A stretch of 49,799 nt of DNA from JAPYTY01 sp036338435. GTDB lineage: Bacteria > Acidobacteriota > UBA6911 > RPQK01 > JADFOI01. The translations under genes and the position numbers were made by a program. Below, piece by piece: positions 42,071 to 49,799 of the stretch; position 1 is the first letter of the stretch, and each line of letters begins with the position of its first letter. The notes beneath the pieces are model-generated. The model was not told where the DNA came from. It did no database searches and saw only the letters and a list, made by a program, of their open reading frames with translations. Where the stretch lies: contig JAYZCG010000036.1 in NCBI GenBank assembly GCA_036338435.1, positions 1-49,799 on the forward strand, written 5' to 3'.

Positions 42071-43285
42071 CTACTTCATCTCAGGCTGGGGAGATCCAGG
42101 GGCCTTTAACTTGGTGAGCGAGCGGCGAATATTTCTAATGGCTTGCCGAAGTCGATGCTTGTTTTCCACCATGGCAATCCGTACATAACCTTCTCCCAAA
42201 TCACCGAATCCAATCCCGGGCGCCAAGGCTACATGAGACTCCTTCATAAGCATCATAGAAAACTCCATTGAACCCATCTCTCGATAGGGCTCGGGGATAG
42301 GTGCCCACACAAACATGCTGGCTTTGGGACTTTTAACGGGCCATCCAATACGATTGAGCCCATCACACAAAACATCCCTTCGACTCTGGTAAATTTCAGA
42401 CTGACGTTTCACACAATCCTGAGGACCATCCAAAGCAGAAATGGCAGCTACTTGAATGGGGGTAAAAATACCGTAGTCACAATAGCCTTTGATTTTAGCA
42501 AGCGCGGCAACCATGTCGGGATTGCCAACACAAAAACCAAGGCGCCATCCGGCCATATTGTAGGATTTTGACATCGTATAAAACTCTACCCCCACGTCCT
42601 TTGCTCCGGGCACTTGCAGAAAACTGGGCGCTTGGTGATCGTCGAAAGTGAGATCCGCATAGGCCATGTCGTGGATTACCATGATCTGATTATCCTTAGC
42701 AAAACGTACGATCTCCTCGAAGAAATCTAAGCTGACCGTTGCGGTGGTTGGATTGTGTGGAAAATTAAGTGTAATGACTTTGGGCCGAGGCCAAGTTTCC
42801 CTTGTAATGTACGACATGTCAGGCACAAACTCCTCTTCCTCACGTAAAGGTATGGAAACTACATTTCCACCGGCCATGGCTACACTGTATATGTGAATGG
42901 GATAGCTGGGATTGGGAATCAACGCCAAATCACCTGGATCCAACAAAGCTAGCATCAAATGTGCTAGACCTTCCTTGGAACCGATAGTTGCAATACACTC
43001 AGTGCTAGAGTCCAAATTTACATTAAAACGGCTTTTGTAAAATCGGCAAATGGCCTTCAGTAAGGCTGGGATACCCTTGGAAGCCGAGTAACGGTGTGCT
43101 TTTCTGTCTTGGGCCACCTCACAAAGCTTGTCGATAATATGTTGAGGGGTCGGGTGATCAGGATTCCCCATCCCTAAATCGATGACATCACTACCCTCCT
43201 GGCGAAGCCGCAGCTTAGTCTCGTTGAGCTGCCCGAACAGATAGGGAGGAAGCCTCTTCAGACGCTGTGTATTAATAACTGGCAT
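42071..43285 (-). CDS. alaC: Pyridoxal-phosphate aminotransferase, AlaC type (alanine:2-oxoglutarate)
   Basis: 404 residues from the ATG at 43285; a GTG at 43297 is also open. The whole chain follows E. coli AlaC: RLPPYLFGQLNETK, the DLGMGNPDHPTP segment, TIGSKEGLAHLMLALLD, NPSYPIHIY, HDMAYADL and the PLP-binding Lys240 in SKSYNMAGWRLGF. Arg in YVRIAMVEN binds the substrate carboxylate. It makes alanine from pyruvate with glutamate as donor. No strong ribosome binding site is visible. The neighbour msrB is 120 bases upstream. Confidence 0.9.
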   Translation of the reverse strand: MPVINTQRLKRLPPYLFGQLNETKLRLRQEGSDVIDLGMGNPDHPTPQHIIDKLCEVAQDRKAHRYSASKGIPALLKAICRFYKSRFNVNLDSSTECIATIGSKEGLAHLMLALLDPGDLALIPNPSYPIHIYSVAMAGGNVVSIPLREEEEFVPDMSYITRETWPRPKVITLNFPHNPTTATVSLDFFEEIVRFAKDNQIMVIHDMAYADLTFDDHQAPSFLQVPGAKDVGVEFYTMSKSYNMAGWRLGFCVGNPDMVAALAKIKGYCDYGIFTPIQVAAISALDGPQDCVKRQSEIYQSRRDVLCDGLNRIGWPVKSPKASMFVWAPIPEPYREMGSMEFSMMLMKESHVALAPGIGFGDLGEGYVRIAMVENKHRLRQAIRNIRRSLTKLKAPGSPQPEMK

Positions 43286-43404
43286 GGCATTCAACACTCA
43301 CCGACATTTTCACAAACATCAACAACACTCTGACTTCAAAACACTCCTATTTCTACCATAGTAATGTAGTTGACCGTTGAGATCACATATTCTCGTCTCA
43401 CAAA

Positions 43405-43803
43405 TCAAGAATTCTCTTCCAACTCAAGGGATGCAGAATTGATGCAATAGCGCTTGTTTGTGGGGCTTGGCCCATCCCCAAAAACATGTCCAAGGTGAGC
43501 GTCACAACGACTGCATAGAACTTCGATTCGACGTATTCCATGACTGTCATCTATTTCAGTACTTACGGCATCTTCGGAAAAAGGGTCCCAGAAACTAGGC
43601 CATCCGGTGCCAGAATCAAACTTGGTATCTGAACCGAATAATGGATTGTCACAGCACACGCATCGATAGATTCCATCCTCTCTGCAATCCCAATACTGCC
43701 CCGTAAAAGCGATTTCTGTCCCCTTGTTACGACAGATTTGAAATTGCTCGGGCGTAAGCTGCTGACGCCATTCTCCTTCAGTTTTAGAAATCTTACCACT
43801 CAT
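43405..43803 (-). CDS. msrB: Peptide-methionine (R)-S-oxide reductase
   Basis: 132 residues, the full normal MsrB length. The four zinc Cys are Cys48, Cys51, Cys97 and Cys100 (CVCC and CSRC). The catalytic Cys120 is in RYCINSASLEL, and SGTGWPSFW and HLGHVFGDGP are the other family motifs. It repairs methionine-R-sulfoxide using thioredoxin. The resolving Cys would be the one in CDNPLF. GGGGGAG precedes the ATG. Confidence 0.97.
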   Translation of the reverse strand: MSGKISKTEGEWRQQLTPEQFQICRNKGTEIAFTGQYWDCREDGIYRCVCCDNPLFGSDTKFDSGTGWPSFWDPFSEDAVSTEIDDSHGIRRIEVLCSRCDAHLGHVFGDGPSPTNKRYCINSASLELEENS

Positions 43804-44058
43804 AATTTACTTGCTCCCCCTAACATTAAGTCTGGATCCTAACTCTCTACGATAACTCTTTGTTAGATTTCAGTACAGTTCCTCAGTATGACAGTCCTGT
43901 CAAACTTGGATGCAGATGGTTGTAGTCACGGGGGGGACCGCGGGGCTAGGGAAATGCCCTTTCATAAACTCCATGCAGAGAATTCCAGATTACTGTCGCA
44001 GACCAAAACTGGCGAGACCCTACAATTTGTGACATGATCAAGCTGAGGTACTACACGA

Positions 44059-44655
44059 ATGACATTGTACGAGTTCCACAGCTCTCTCATCCAGAATGCT
44101 CCTATGATTTCCAAAGCTTTGGAGTCGATCATCACATCGGAAAACCACTCATCCCTTGTTTTAGTTGCAGAAATTGGAGAAACTGAAAAAAGGCTAACAG
44201 AAGCTGGAAGGAAATCTGCCAATCAGGATCTCGTTCTGGCGTGTACACTTGCTGAGGAAGTGAGAACTTTTTTAATACAAGTAGTCTGCCAACTAACCTC
44301 TCCTCCAGTTTCTCATAAGGCCCAAAGTTTTCTCTCAGAGCTTTTCGAAGAGTTCAGCACCTTGCTGGAGGGTATATACCTAGTTGGTGAGTTGAGCCTC
44401 CAAGCCCAAGCAATGGTGGCATCGTATGCTGAACGTGCCAGTGCAATCATAATAGCCCAAGCCCTCCAAGAAAAAGGTGTCCAAGCTCAGGCTATCTGTA
44501 CACGGCATCCCCACATTGCTAACAACGCTCAAGCTTCAGACAATTTCCGAACAAAAGCACTCGTCGATTTTCGGGATGAAATCTCAACATTGTCCCAAGA
44601 TGGCACCATCCTCGTTGTGCCGGCCTCCTTGCAATCCCTAGCCACAACAGAATGA
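44059..44655 (+). CDS. Truncated, degenerate aspartokinase-like protein
   Basis: 198 residues that align by eye with the N-terminal amino-acid-kinase part of LysC-type aspartokinases. The KFGGTSV motif is reduced to YEFHSSL. The VVVSAMGGVTDxL region reads VLVAEIGETEKRL, and the SHGELxS...LxxxxVxAQ region reads SYAERASAIIIAQALQEKGVQAQ. The chain stops after ILVVPASLQS, about where the first beta strands of the ATP site would begin. The GRGGSD motif and ACT domains are absent. A catalytic role is therefore unlikely. GAGG precedes the ATG by ten bases. Its stop overlaps the next gene's start (ATGA), so the pair is translationally coupled. Family assignment is by eye. Confidence 0.65.
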   Translation: MTLYEFHSSLIQNAPMISKALESIITSENHSSLVLVAEIGETEKRLTEAGRKSANQDLVLACTLAEEVRTFLIQVVCQLTSPPVSHKAQSFLSELFEEFSTLLEGIYLVGELSLQAQAMVASYAERASAIIIAQALQEKGVQAQAICTRHPHIANNAQASDNFRTKALVDFRDEISTLSQDGTILVVPASLQSLATTE

Positions 44656-45128
44656 TCCAGAGTATAGTTTCGGGAGGCCAAACTGGGGTAGATCGCGCTG
44701 CTCTAGATACGGCGCTAAAACTTGAAATACCTTGCGGTGGATGGTGTCCTAAGGATCGGCGGGCCGAAGATGGGGTTCTCGATGTAATGTATCCTCTCCT
44801 AGAAACCCCTTTACAACGATATTCTCAGAGAACCGAATGGAACGTGAGAGATTCCGATGGGACACTGGTCCTATATCAAGAATTTCTCACCGGCGGTAGC
44901 GCATACACGGTAGAACTTGCAAAAAAGTATGAGCGCCCCCTCTTGGTTCTAGACCTATCTACTAATCCAGCTCAAGAGACTGTTAGAGAATGGATCAACC
45001 AGTGCCACGTCTATATTGTGAACATAGCAGGCCCGAGAGAAAGTACAAGTCCAGGAATCTATCAGGCAACCTGTATGTGGCTATCTCGGGCGCTTTCCTG
45101 GGAGAAACTTCCAGGAAGGAAAATCTAG
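44652..45128 (+). CDS. cpYpsA-type protein ('putative molybdenum carrier')
   Basis: 158 residues. The N-terminus IVSGGQTGVDRAALDTAL is the hallmark of this SLOG-like family, followed by GGWCPKDRRAEDG, LVLYQEFLTGGSAYTVELAKK and a C-terminal NIAGPRESTSPGIYQAT. It is one compact Rossmann-like domain predicted to bind a nucleotide or nucleotide-derived ligand. The molybdenum-carrier name comes from a distant resemblance and is not well supported. It is coupled to the aspartokinase-like gene and its stop overlaps the stop of the convergent gene at 45125. Confidence 0.85.
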   Translation: MIQSIVSGGQTGVDRAALDTALKLEIPCGGWCPKDRRAEDGVLDVMYPLLETPLQRYSQRTEWNVRDSDGTLVLYQEFLTGGSAYTVELAKKYERPLLVLDLSTNPAQETVREWINQCHVYIVNIAGPRESTSPGIYQATCMWLSRALSWEKLPGRKI

Positions 45129-45322
45129 AAACCTTGTAAACCATCAAGCATGCGCACGTGGCAATCTACCAGACCGTAACCGATCAAAATCAGGAGAAGC
45201 CATGCAGCCAATTTTTTCCACGGAGAATAAGTCAGCTGGATGCCACAATAGGGGCAATTGGTACTTCTTTCAAGTAACGTATAATGACAGTTGGGGCAGC
45301 TTTCCAATTTTACATGCGGCAT
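45125..45322 (-). CDS. Small zinc-ribbon membrane protein
   Basis: 65 residues. The N-terminal half has CPNC followed by CPYCG about 12 residues later, a four-Cys zinc ribbon. The second half is a single membrane segment (KLAAWLLLILIGYGLVDC). The frame extends upstream inside the kinase gene. The ATG at 45322 lies 14 bases after GGAGGAGG, which sits just past the kinase stop, so the gene follows the kinase in the same direction. Function unknown; it may be a membrane-bound zinc-ribbon adaptor. Confidence 0.6.
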   Translation of the reverse strand: MPHVKLESCPNCHYTLLERSTNCPYCGIQLTYSPWKKLAAWLLLILIGYGLVDCHVRMLDGLQGF

Positions 45323-45347
45323 CTTCCTTACAACAGCCTCCTCCTTC

Positions 45348-46370
45348 CTACTGTGTGACCTGCACACCATGTTCTGCGAAACTATAAGGCAAGACCTGTC
45401 CTCCATTGTCGAGGATAGCCTCCCTGACAGCGGCCTCACAACCATCCTTCGCTAAAGTCACAAAACACCCGCCCCCTCCTGCACCACAAAGTTTATTTGC
45501 CAATGCCCCAACCTGATTGTTGGCCTCAAATATCCTTTCCACTGCTGGCGTACTTACACCTTCGGCTAACCCCTTCCGATTATTCCACTCCTCAGCAAGA
45601 TGTTGAGAAAACTGGTCCAGATCTCCACATTTCAGACTCTCATACATGGCACCTGCAGTCCGTCGAATCTTCTCCATCTTGGTCACTGTGTCACTGTCAC
45701 CATCAATGTAACGTCTAACAATGTCCCAATTGATGGCCCCGGAAAATCTAGATGCTCCTGAGTATCCTAGTAACAACTGATGCTGCAGTTGATCCTTTAA
45801 TTGATTCGGAAGTTCGAGTTTTTCCTGCCGAATCCCCTGTAACTCAAACCAGAGGGCGTTGAACCCTCCGTACATGGCAGGGAAATAGTCCTGCCTTCCG
45901 GTAGGAACACGAATAGACTGAGTCTCGATATCCCCTCCCCAATCAATTACCTGTCTCTGGCTAACAGGAAGATCCTCTAACTGAATGAGAGCGGTACTCA
46001 AACCTACCAGAAGAGATGAAGAACCTCCCAAGCCTGAACCCGCAGGAATCTGGCTCCTAATACGTATAGTCAACCCACAGGTAGGCTTGTAAAATTTCAA
46101 GATACGTACCACCAGATCAAGTCGCGCAAAGGACTCCCCACTTTTCAACTCATCCAGACACGAAGCCTCGAGAACAAGATCGAGATCTTCTGCTTCGATT
46201 CTGATCCCTTTGTCCGGACGCTTTTCGAGTTCCACGTTACTCATCAGATTGATGGCAACATTCAGAGTTAGTCCACTTCCTTCGAACAGGTAGATTGGAT
46301 AGATGTCGAGAGTGCCTCCCGCCAAATCAATCCGAGTCGGAGTAGAAACCTTCACGAGCAGGGACTCCAT
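45348..46370 (-). CDS. GHMP-family sugar kinase (heptose/fucose kinase-like)
   Basis: 340 residues from the ATG at 46370; a GTG lies two codons earlier. The signature PAGSGLGGSSSLLVGL is the GHMP ATP-binding loop. The N-terminus reads STPTRIDLAGGTLDIYP, as in sugar-binding kinases. The C-terminal motif is KLCGAGGGGCFVTL. The layout resembles D-glycero-D-manno-heptose-7-phosphate kinase (HddA) and fucokinase. It phosphorylates a sugar for envelope polysaccharide or salvage. It shares its strand with ligA upstream (82 bases) and with the zinc-ribbon gene downstream. Confidence 0.85.
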   Translation of the reverse strand: MESLLVKVSTPTRIDLAGGTLDIYPIYLFEGSGLTLNVAINLMSNVELEKRPDKGIRIEAEDLDLVLEASCLDELKSGESFARLDLVVRILKFYKPTCGLTIRIRSQIPAGSGLGGSSSLLVGLSTALIQLEDLPVSQRQVIDWGGDIETQSIRVPTGRQDYFPAMYGGFNALWFELQGIRQEKLELPNQLKDQLQHQLLLGYSGASRFSGAINWDIVRRYIDGDSDTVTKMEKIRRTAGAMYESLKCGDLDQFSQHLAEEWNNRKGLAEGVSTPAVERIFEANNQVGALANKLCGAGGGGCFVTLAKDGCEAAVREAILDNGGQVLPYSFAEHGVQVTQ

Positions 46371-46452
46371 CCCCACCCACCCACAAGGTGTTTCGATTCG
46401 TCTGAAATACGCATCTCTCGTTCCATGATTGTTTGCGTCCTTGCCCTAATGT

Positions 46453-48486
46453 CTACTTAGACATCTCCCTCAAATCTTCCTCTGAAATTTCTCTAACGTT
46501 CTGTTTTCGGGCCTTTTTTAATTTGGAACCAGGAGATTCGCCCACCACAACAAAATCAGTCTTGGAGGAGATTGAAGGGGTTACTTTGCCGCCATTTCTA
46601 TTGATGAACAATGTTGCCTGAGTTCTATTCCAAGTTGGTAATGTACCGGTAATAACAAAAGTCTTTCCCACAAAGTTCTGTTTGTCTCTGGACTCCATTC
46701 CTCTACTGCTTAATTGAAGTGCAGCCTCTTTGAGTCTTTGGATCAAAATTAAGTTCTCCTTCTCATTAAGATAAGTACAGACACTGCGGGCAATCTCTGG
46801 CCCGATGCCATCAATCAAGACAATCTCTTCCTCGGAAGCTTTCGTGAGAGTGTCCATGTCTTCATAATGTTCAACGAGAAGTCGGGCAACACGCTCTCCC
46901 ACATGCCGGATCCCAAGGGCAAAAAGAACTCGTTCAAAGGGCTGCAACTTGCTCCTCTCCAAGCTATCTAACAAATTCTCAATGGACTTCTCCTTAAAGT
47001 TTGGGAGTCGGGAGAGATCTTTGTCAGTCAACTGGTATAAGTCAGAAGCATCCTCAACCAGATTTAATTCTAGAAGTTTCGCAAGTGTCTGAAACCCCAA
47101 CCCGCGAATATCCATGGCTCCTTGACTAACAAAATGCTTCAAAGATTCCAGCCCCTGGGAAGGACACTTGAGATTGGTACAATAGACCATGGCTTTCCCA
47201 GTCTGCCGCTTTACATCTTCACCACAAATAGGACACTCCGTCGGGTATCGGAACTTTTTTTCTTTACCGGTGCGTTTCTCCCTTACCGCCCCCACAACCT
47301 GGGGAATGACATCACCCGCCCGTTTAACCATTACCACATCACCCTCGCGAATGTCCTTGCGCCTGATATCGTCCTCGTTGTGAAGTGTAGCGGCACGTAT
47401 GGTCACTCCACCCACCTCTACAGGTTCTAGGATTGCGTACGGATTCAGCGCTCCACTACGACCGACATTAATACCGATCTTGATAAGACGTGTTCTGACG
47501 AGCTCACTAGGAAACTTGTAGGAGATAGCCCAACGTGGATCTCGACTGACCGTCCCCAGGCGATCCTGATAATCCAAGCGATTGACTTTTACTACGATGC
47601 CATCAATCTGGTAATCTAGTAATCCCCTATCTCCCTGCCAGTGATTGCAGAAATCGAGTACACCATCGATAGATCGATGACAGCAATAGTTAGAATTCAC
47701 GGGAAAACCCCACTCCTTTAATCGTTCTAGAGCTAGGGACTGAGTGTCCAAGCTCATACCTTCCAGATAACCAACGGAGTAGGCAAAAAATGCCAGTGGC
47801 CGTGATGCTGTGATCTGAGAATCAAGCTGCCGCAAGGCTCCGGCGGCCGCATTTCTGGGATTGGAGAATGGACTCTCACCTGCATCCACACGCTTCTTGT
47901 TAACACGATCAAACGCGGACACGGGCAAATAAACCTCTCCCCTAACTTCCATCACCTGCGGCCTGGTTGCAGTGTCCTGAAGTTTTCGAGGGATGTCCCC
48001 AATTGTCTTAAGATTAGCAGTTATATCTTCTCCAACTAAGCCATTGCCACGAGTGGCACCTCTCTTTAAAATCCCTTCCTGATATGTGAGGGCAACTGCA
48101 GTACCATCAATTTTCAGCTCAGTGATAAATTCGACTTCTTCCGTGTCAAGGAGGTTTATTATCCTACTATTAAAAGCCTGTAACTCATCACCGTCAAAGG
48201 CATTTGCCAAACTCAACATAGGAGCGTGATGCTCGACTTTTCCAAACTGTTCTTGCGGCTTAGCTCCAACACGCTGAGTAGGAGAGTCTGAAGACCGAAG
48301 TTCTGGGTGTTCTCTCTCCAAGGAAACTAACTCCCGGAACAATTGATCATATTCCTCGTCACCAATATCGGGATCATCTAGCACATAGTACTGAAAATTG
48401 TGTCTCTCGATGTCATGACGTAGTTCTGCAACCCTACGGATAGCCCATTTGATATTTTTTCTGCCCACGAGACAAGAATATAGCAT
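46453..48486 (-). CDS. ligA: NAD-dependent DNA ligase
   Basis: 677 residues, the usual size. The adenylated Lys125 lies in LKIDGTAVAL. The order is Ia and adenylation domains (to about 320), OB fold, zinc finger (CPICGED and YCTNLKCPSQ), helix-hairpin-helix region (DIRGLGFQTLAKLL and later) and C-terminal BRCT (KTFVITGTLPTW). It seals nicks in replication and repair with NAD+. GGAAG lies four bases before the ATG. Confidence 0.97.
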   Translation of the reverse strand: MLYSCLVGRKNIKWAIRRVAELRHDIERHNFQYYVLDDPDIGDEEYDQLFRELVSLEREHPELRSSDSPTQRVGAKPQEQFGKVEHHAPMLSLANAFDGDELQAFNSRIINLLDTEEVEFITELKIDGTAVALTYQEGILKRGATRGNGLVGEDITANLKTIGDIPRKLQDTATRPQVMEVRGEVYLPVSAFDRVNKKRVDAGESPFSNPRNAAAGALRQLDSQITASRPLAFFAYSVGYLEGMSLDTQSLALERLKEWGFPVNSNYCCHRSIDGVLDFCNHWQGDRGLLDYQIDGIVVKVNRLDYQDRLGTVSRDPRWAISYKFPSELVRTRLIKIGINVGRSGALNPYAILEPVEVGGVTIRAATLHNEDDIRRKDIREGDVVMVKRAGDVIPQVVGAVREKRTGKEKKFRYPTECPICGEDVKRQTGKAMVYCTNLKCPSQGLESLKHFVSQGAMDIRGLGFQTLAKLLELNLVEDASDLYQLTDKDLSRLPNFKEKSIENLLDSLERSKLQPFERVLFALGIRHVGERVARLLVEHYEDMDTLTKASEEEIVLIDGIGPEIARSVCTYLNEKENLILIQRLKEAALQLSSRGMESRDKQNFVGKTFVITGTLPTWNRTQATLFINRNGGKVTPSISSKTDFVVVGESPGSKLKKARKQNVREISEEDLREMSK

Positions 48487-48543
48487 AGGGCTTCCGCCAT
48501 TCTTTTGAGCTATCCCCTAAATCTGCTACCATTAGGCACGACA

Positions 48544-48756
48544 ATGCACATTCCTCTAATCACTAAGATCCTTTTCACCGTCACCTTTCCTCCTGATATG
48601 CGACCTGTCCATGTGCATCCCTCAAAACTTCACTCCCTTGCTAAACATCAGCTCCCAGACGTCGATGTTATTGATACGATAGAGCACCTCTTTGGTTGTC
48701 GACACTGTTTTGAGCAGTATCGTTTTATTAGAACTGCCCACCACCCACCATCCTAA
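48544..48756 (+). CDS. Small hypothetical protein with HxxxCxxC motif
   Basis: 70 residues from the ATG at 48544. It has HPSKLHSLAKHQL and then IEHLFGCRHCFEQYRF. The HL-x2-C-x2-C pattern resembles the short zf-HC2 anti-sigma zinc finger. It lies 57 bases from, and divergent to, ligA. The ribosome binding site is weak (TTAGG at seven bases). No close family is recognised, so it may not be a gene. Confidence 0.4.
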   Translation: MHIPLITKILFTVTFPPDMRPVHVHPSKLHSLAKHQLPDVDVIDTIEHLFGCRHCFEQYRFIRTAHHPPS

Positions 48757-48831
48757 ATGCCTTTACTGATTGAGTAACCGATAATTGGAGCATGGAGTTC
48801 CGGGCGAAGATGGAACTGGAAGCCTAGAAAT

Positions 48832-49302
48832 TTGAAATTGAAAACTAGAGTACAATCTCGGCCTTGCGGGACGAGATTTAGCCTAAGAGGTCAAATTGCA
48901 GAGGCTCGGAATCCGTGGTTAATGGTCTTTTTTTTCCTATTCTCCAGCTGTGGCAAAGTAGCGGCCCCACTTCCACCCCTGGTTATTGTGGCGGATACCG
49001 TCAAAGATAGCACCGCAGAAATTGTCAGCGTGGCAGATCATTTGCAGATTATCTTTTCACTTCCTTCTCAAAATATTCAGTGGGTGGAGATGTACCGAGA
49101 TTGTAGCAACCCCATCCCAGATCCTGATAATGTCGCATTGTTAAGCCGGGTGGAAATCGGTGAAATATCTCGTTACCAGGATGGCGATAGATTTTTCCTA
49201 GAAGATCACCCTGGGGCGAGCCAGATCTGTGTATATTGGCTTCGGTTTGTTGACAATGAAGGCTTCCGTTCTCCCATCTCAGGTCCCATAGCAACTCCCT
49301 AG
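48832..49302 (+). CDS. Putative lipoprotein
   Basis: Up to 156 residues. A hydrophobic stretch (MVFFFLFSSCGK) ends in a lipobox-like Cys near residue 40, followed by a Pro/Val-rich segment and a fibronectin-III-like beta region (VEMYRDCSN...ICVYWLRFVDNEGFRSP). The start is unclear: the frame opens at TTG 48832, giving a long, basic N-terminal region before the hydrophobic stretch, and the only ATG (48922) would leave almost no n-region. Function is unknown, but an outer-membrane or periplasmic location is likely. Confidence 0.6.
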   Translation: MKLKTRVQSRPCGTRFSLRGQIAEARNPWLMVFFFLFSSCGKVAAPLPPLVIVADTVKDSTAEIVSVADHLQIIFSLPSQNIQWVEMYRDCSNPIPDPDNVALLSRVEIGEISRYQDGDRFFLEDHPGASQICVYWLRFVDNEGFRSPISGPIATP

Positions 49303-49473
49303 AGAATTCCTGAACATCTTTTGTTAAGAGTGGAAACACGGTCAGGATTCTTCATCTCGAAAACATGCTAACTAAAATGTTAAACGCTCTGGCCGAAGGC
49401 AGCAGCCTGTGGTACGTTGTCATCTCGATGGATTACGATCAGCGATCACCCAAACTAGGAGAGGGGAGCAATC

Positions 49474-49799
49474 ATGAAATTTTTTTTGGACACAGCCAAT
49501 ATCGAGGAAATCCGAAAAGGAGTGTCCCTGGGGCTTGTTGATGGAATCACGACCAATCCCTCCCTAGTCGCTAAGGAAGGAAAAAGCCTGGAAGACGTGG
49601 CGAAAGAAATCTGTGATCTGGTGGACGGACCTGTCAGTCTGGAAGTACTCTCTACCAAATCAGATGACATCGTCGAAGAGGCTCGCCGCTTATCCAAGAT
49701 CCATCAACACGCCGTTGTGAAAATCCCAATGATAGAAGAAGGTCTCAAGGCTTTAAAAATTGTTAGCCAGGAAGGGATCCGTGTCAATGTGACTTTAAT
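49474..49799 (+). CDS. Transaldolase/fructose-6-phosphate aldolase family, N-terminal part
   Basis: The first 108 residues are visible and the gene runs off the right edge. It begins MKFFLDTANIEEIRKG and has GITTNPSLVAKEG, the signature of the short FSA/Tal class. The Schiff-base Lys83 is in VVKIPM, and Asp6, Asn28 and Glu58 of the active site are in place. It transfers a dihydroxyacetone unit in the pentose phosphate pathway or cleaves fructose 6-phosphate. AGGAGAGGGGAG precedes the ATG. Full-length members are about 215-230 residues. Confidence 0.93.
   Translation, partial: MKFFLDTANIEEIRKGVSLGLVDGITTNPSLVAKEGKSLEDVAKEICDLVDGPVSLEVLSTKSDDIVEEARRLSKIHQHAVVKIPMIEEGLKALKIVSQEGIRVNVTL

Noticed and set aside
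1..49799. CRISPR array, tRNA/rRNA genes, insertion sequence or prophage
   Set aside because: I found no regularly spaced repeats, no cloverleaf-like sequence, no transposase or integrase frame, and no terminal inverted repeats or target duplications by eye.

Overview
The window looks like chromosomal DNA of a free-living, largely aerobic Gram-negative-type bacterium of moderate GC. The family mix is typical of Acidobacteriota-like or other environmental PVC/Acidobacteria-type genomes: planctomycete-type DUF1592/DUF1552 cytochrome-associated proteins, Tat-exported PQQ-propeller proteins, a small secreted Cys protein, a TPR protein with a carboxypeptidase-regulatory-like domain, and a GtHNL-like cupin. 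The phylum is an inference from gene families, not a measurement. I see no tRNA, rRNA, CRISPR array, transposase, integrase or prophage gene.

Region 1 (1-12 kb) is an exported redox block, almost all on the minus strand. It holds the start of an SLC13-type permease, a small CPXCG protein and an ankyrin protein. Next come DUF1552 (Tat) and DUF1592 (two CxxCH motifs) in an ATGA-coupled pair. Last are two copies of a [474-aa PQQ-type beta-propeller + 198-aa cupredoxin] module, separated by a plus-strand MFS transporter. One cupredoxin keeps a full type-1 copper set and the other has lost three of the four ligands.

Region 2 (12-20 kb) has two divergent phytoene-desaturase-like FAD oxidoreductases, one coupled to an SRPBCC protein. 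A secreted YtcJ-like amidohydrolase and a TPR protein follow, ending at a strong hairpin.

Region 3 (20-33 kb) mixes small enzymes (pyrophosphatase-like, cupin), an ATP/ADP-translocase-like MFS protein, a Tat-exported thiamine-diphosphate enzyme, a YcnI-like protein, a complete TRAP transporter (P-Q-M order) and a second secreted amidohydrolase. The permease, ATPase and binding protein of one NrtABC/SsuABC-type ABC importer are scattered through it.

Region 4 (33-41 kb) reads as a side-chain catabolic island for hydroxycinnamates such as ferulate and p-coumarate. It has an NDP-forming acyl-CoA synthetase (FerA-type), a hydroxycinnamoyl-CoA hydratase/lyase (FerB/Ech/HCHL-type), an aldehyde dehydrogenase (vanillin-dehydrogenase-like), and a pair of acyl-CoA dehydrogenases that probably form one heteromer because only one keeps the catalytic Glu. 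The adjacent ABC binding protein and the TRAP system are plausible importers.

Region 5 (41-50 kb) is mostly housekeeping: a Gfo/Idh/MocA oxidoreductase, AlaC, MsrB, a GHMP sugar kinase, LigA and a transaldolase/FSA cut by the right edge. Embedded here is an unusual two-gene unit, a truncated and catalytically broken aspartokinase-like protein translationally coupled to a cpYpsA-type 'molybdenum carrier' protein.

Several start codons were moved from the longest possible open frame to internal ATG/GTG codons with better ribosome binding sites. For the propeller/cupredoxin paralogues this makes the paired lengths identical (474/474 and 198/198).
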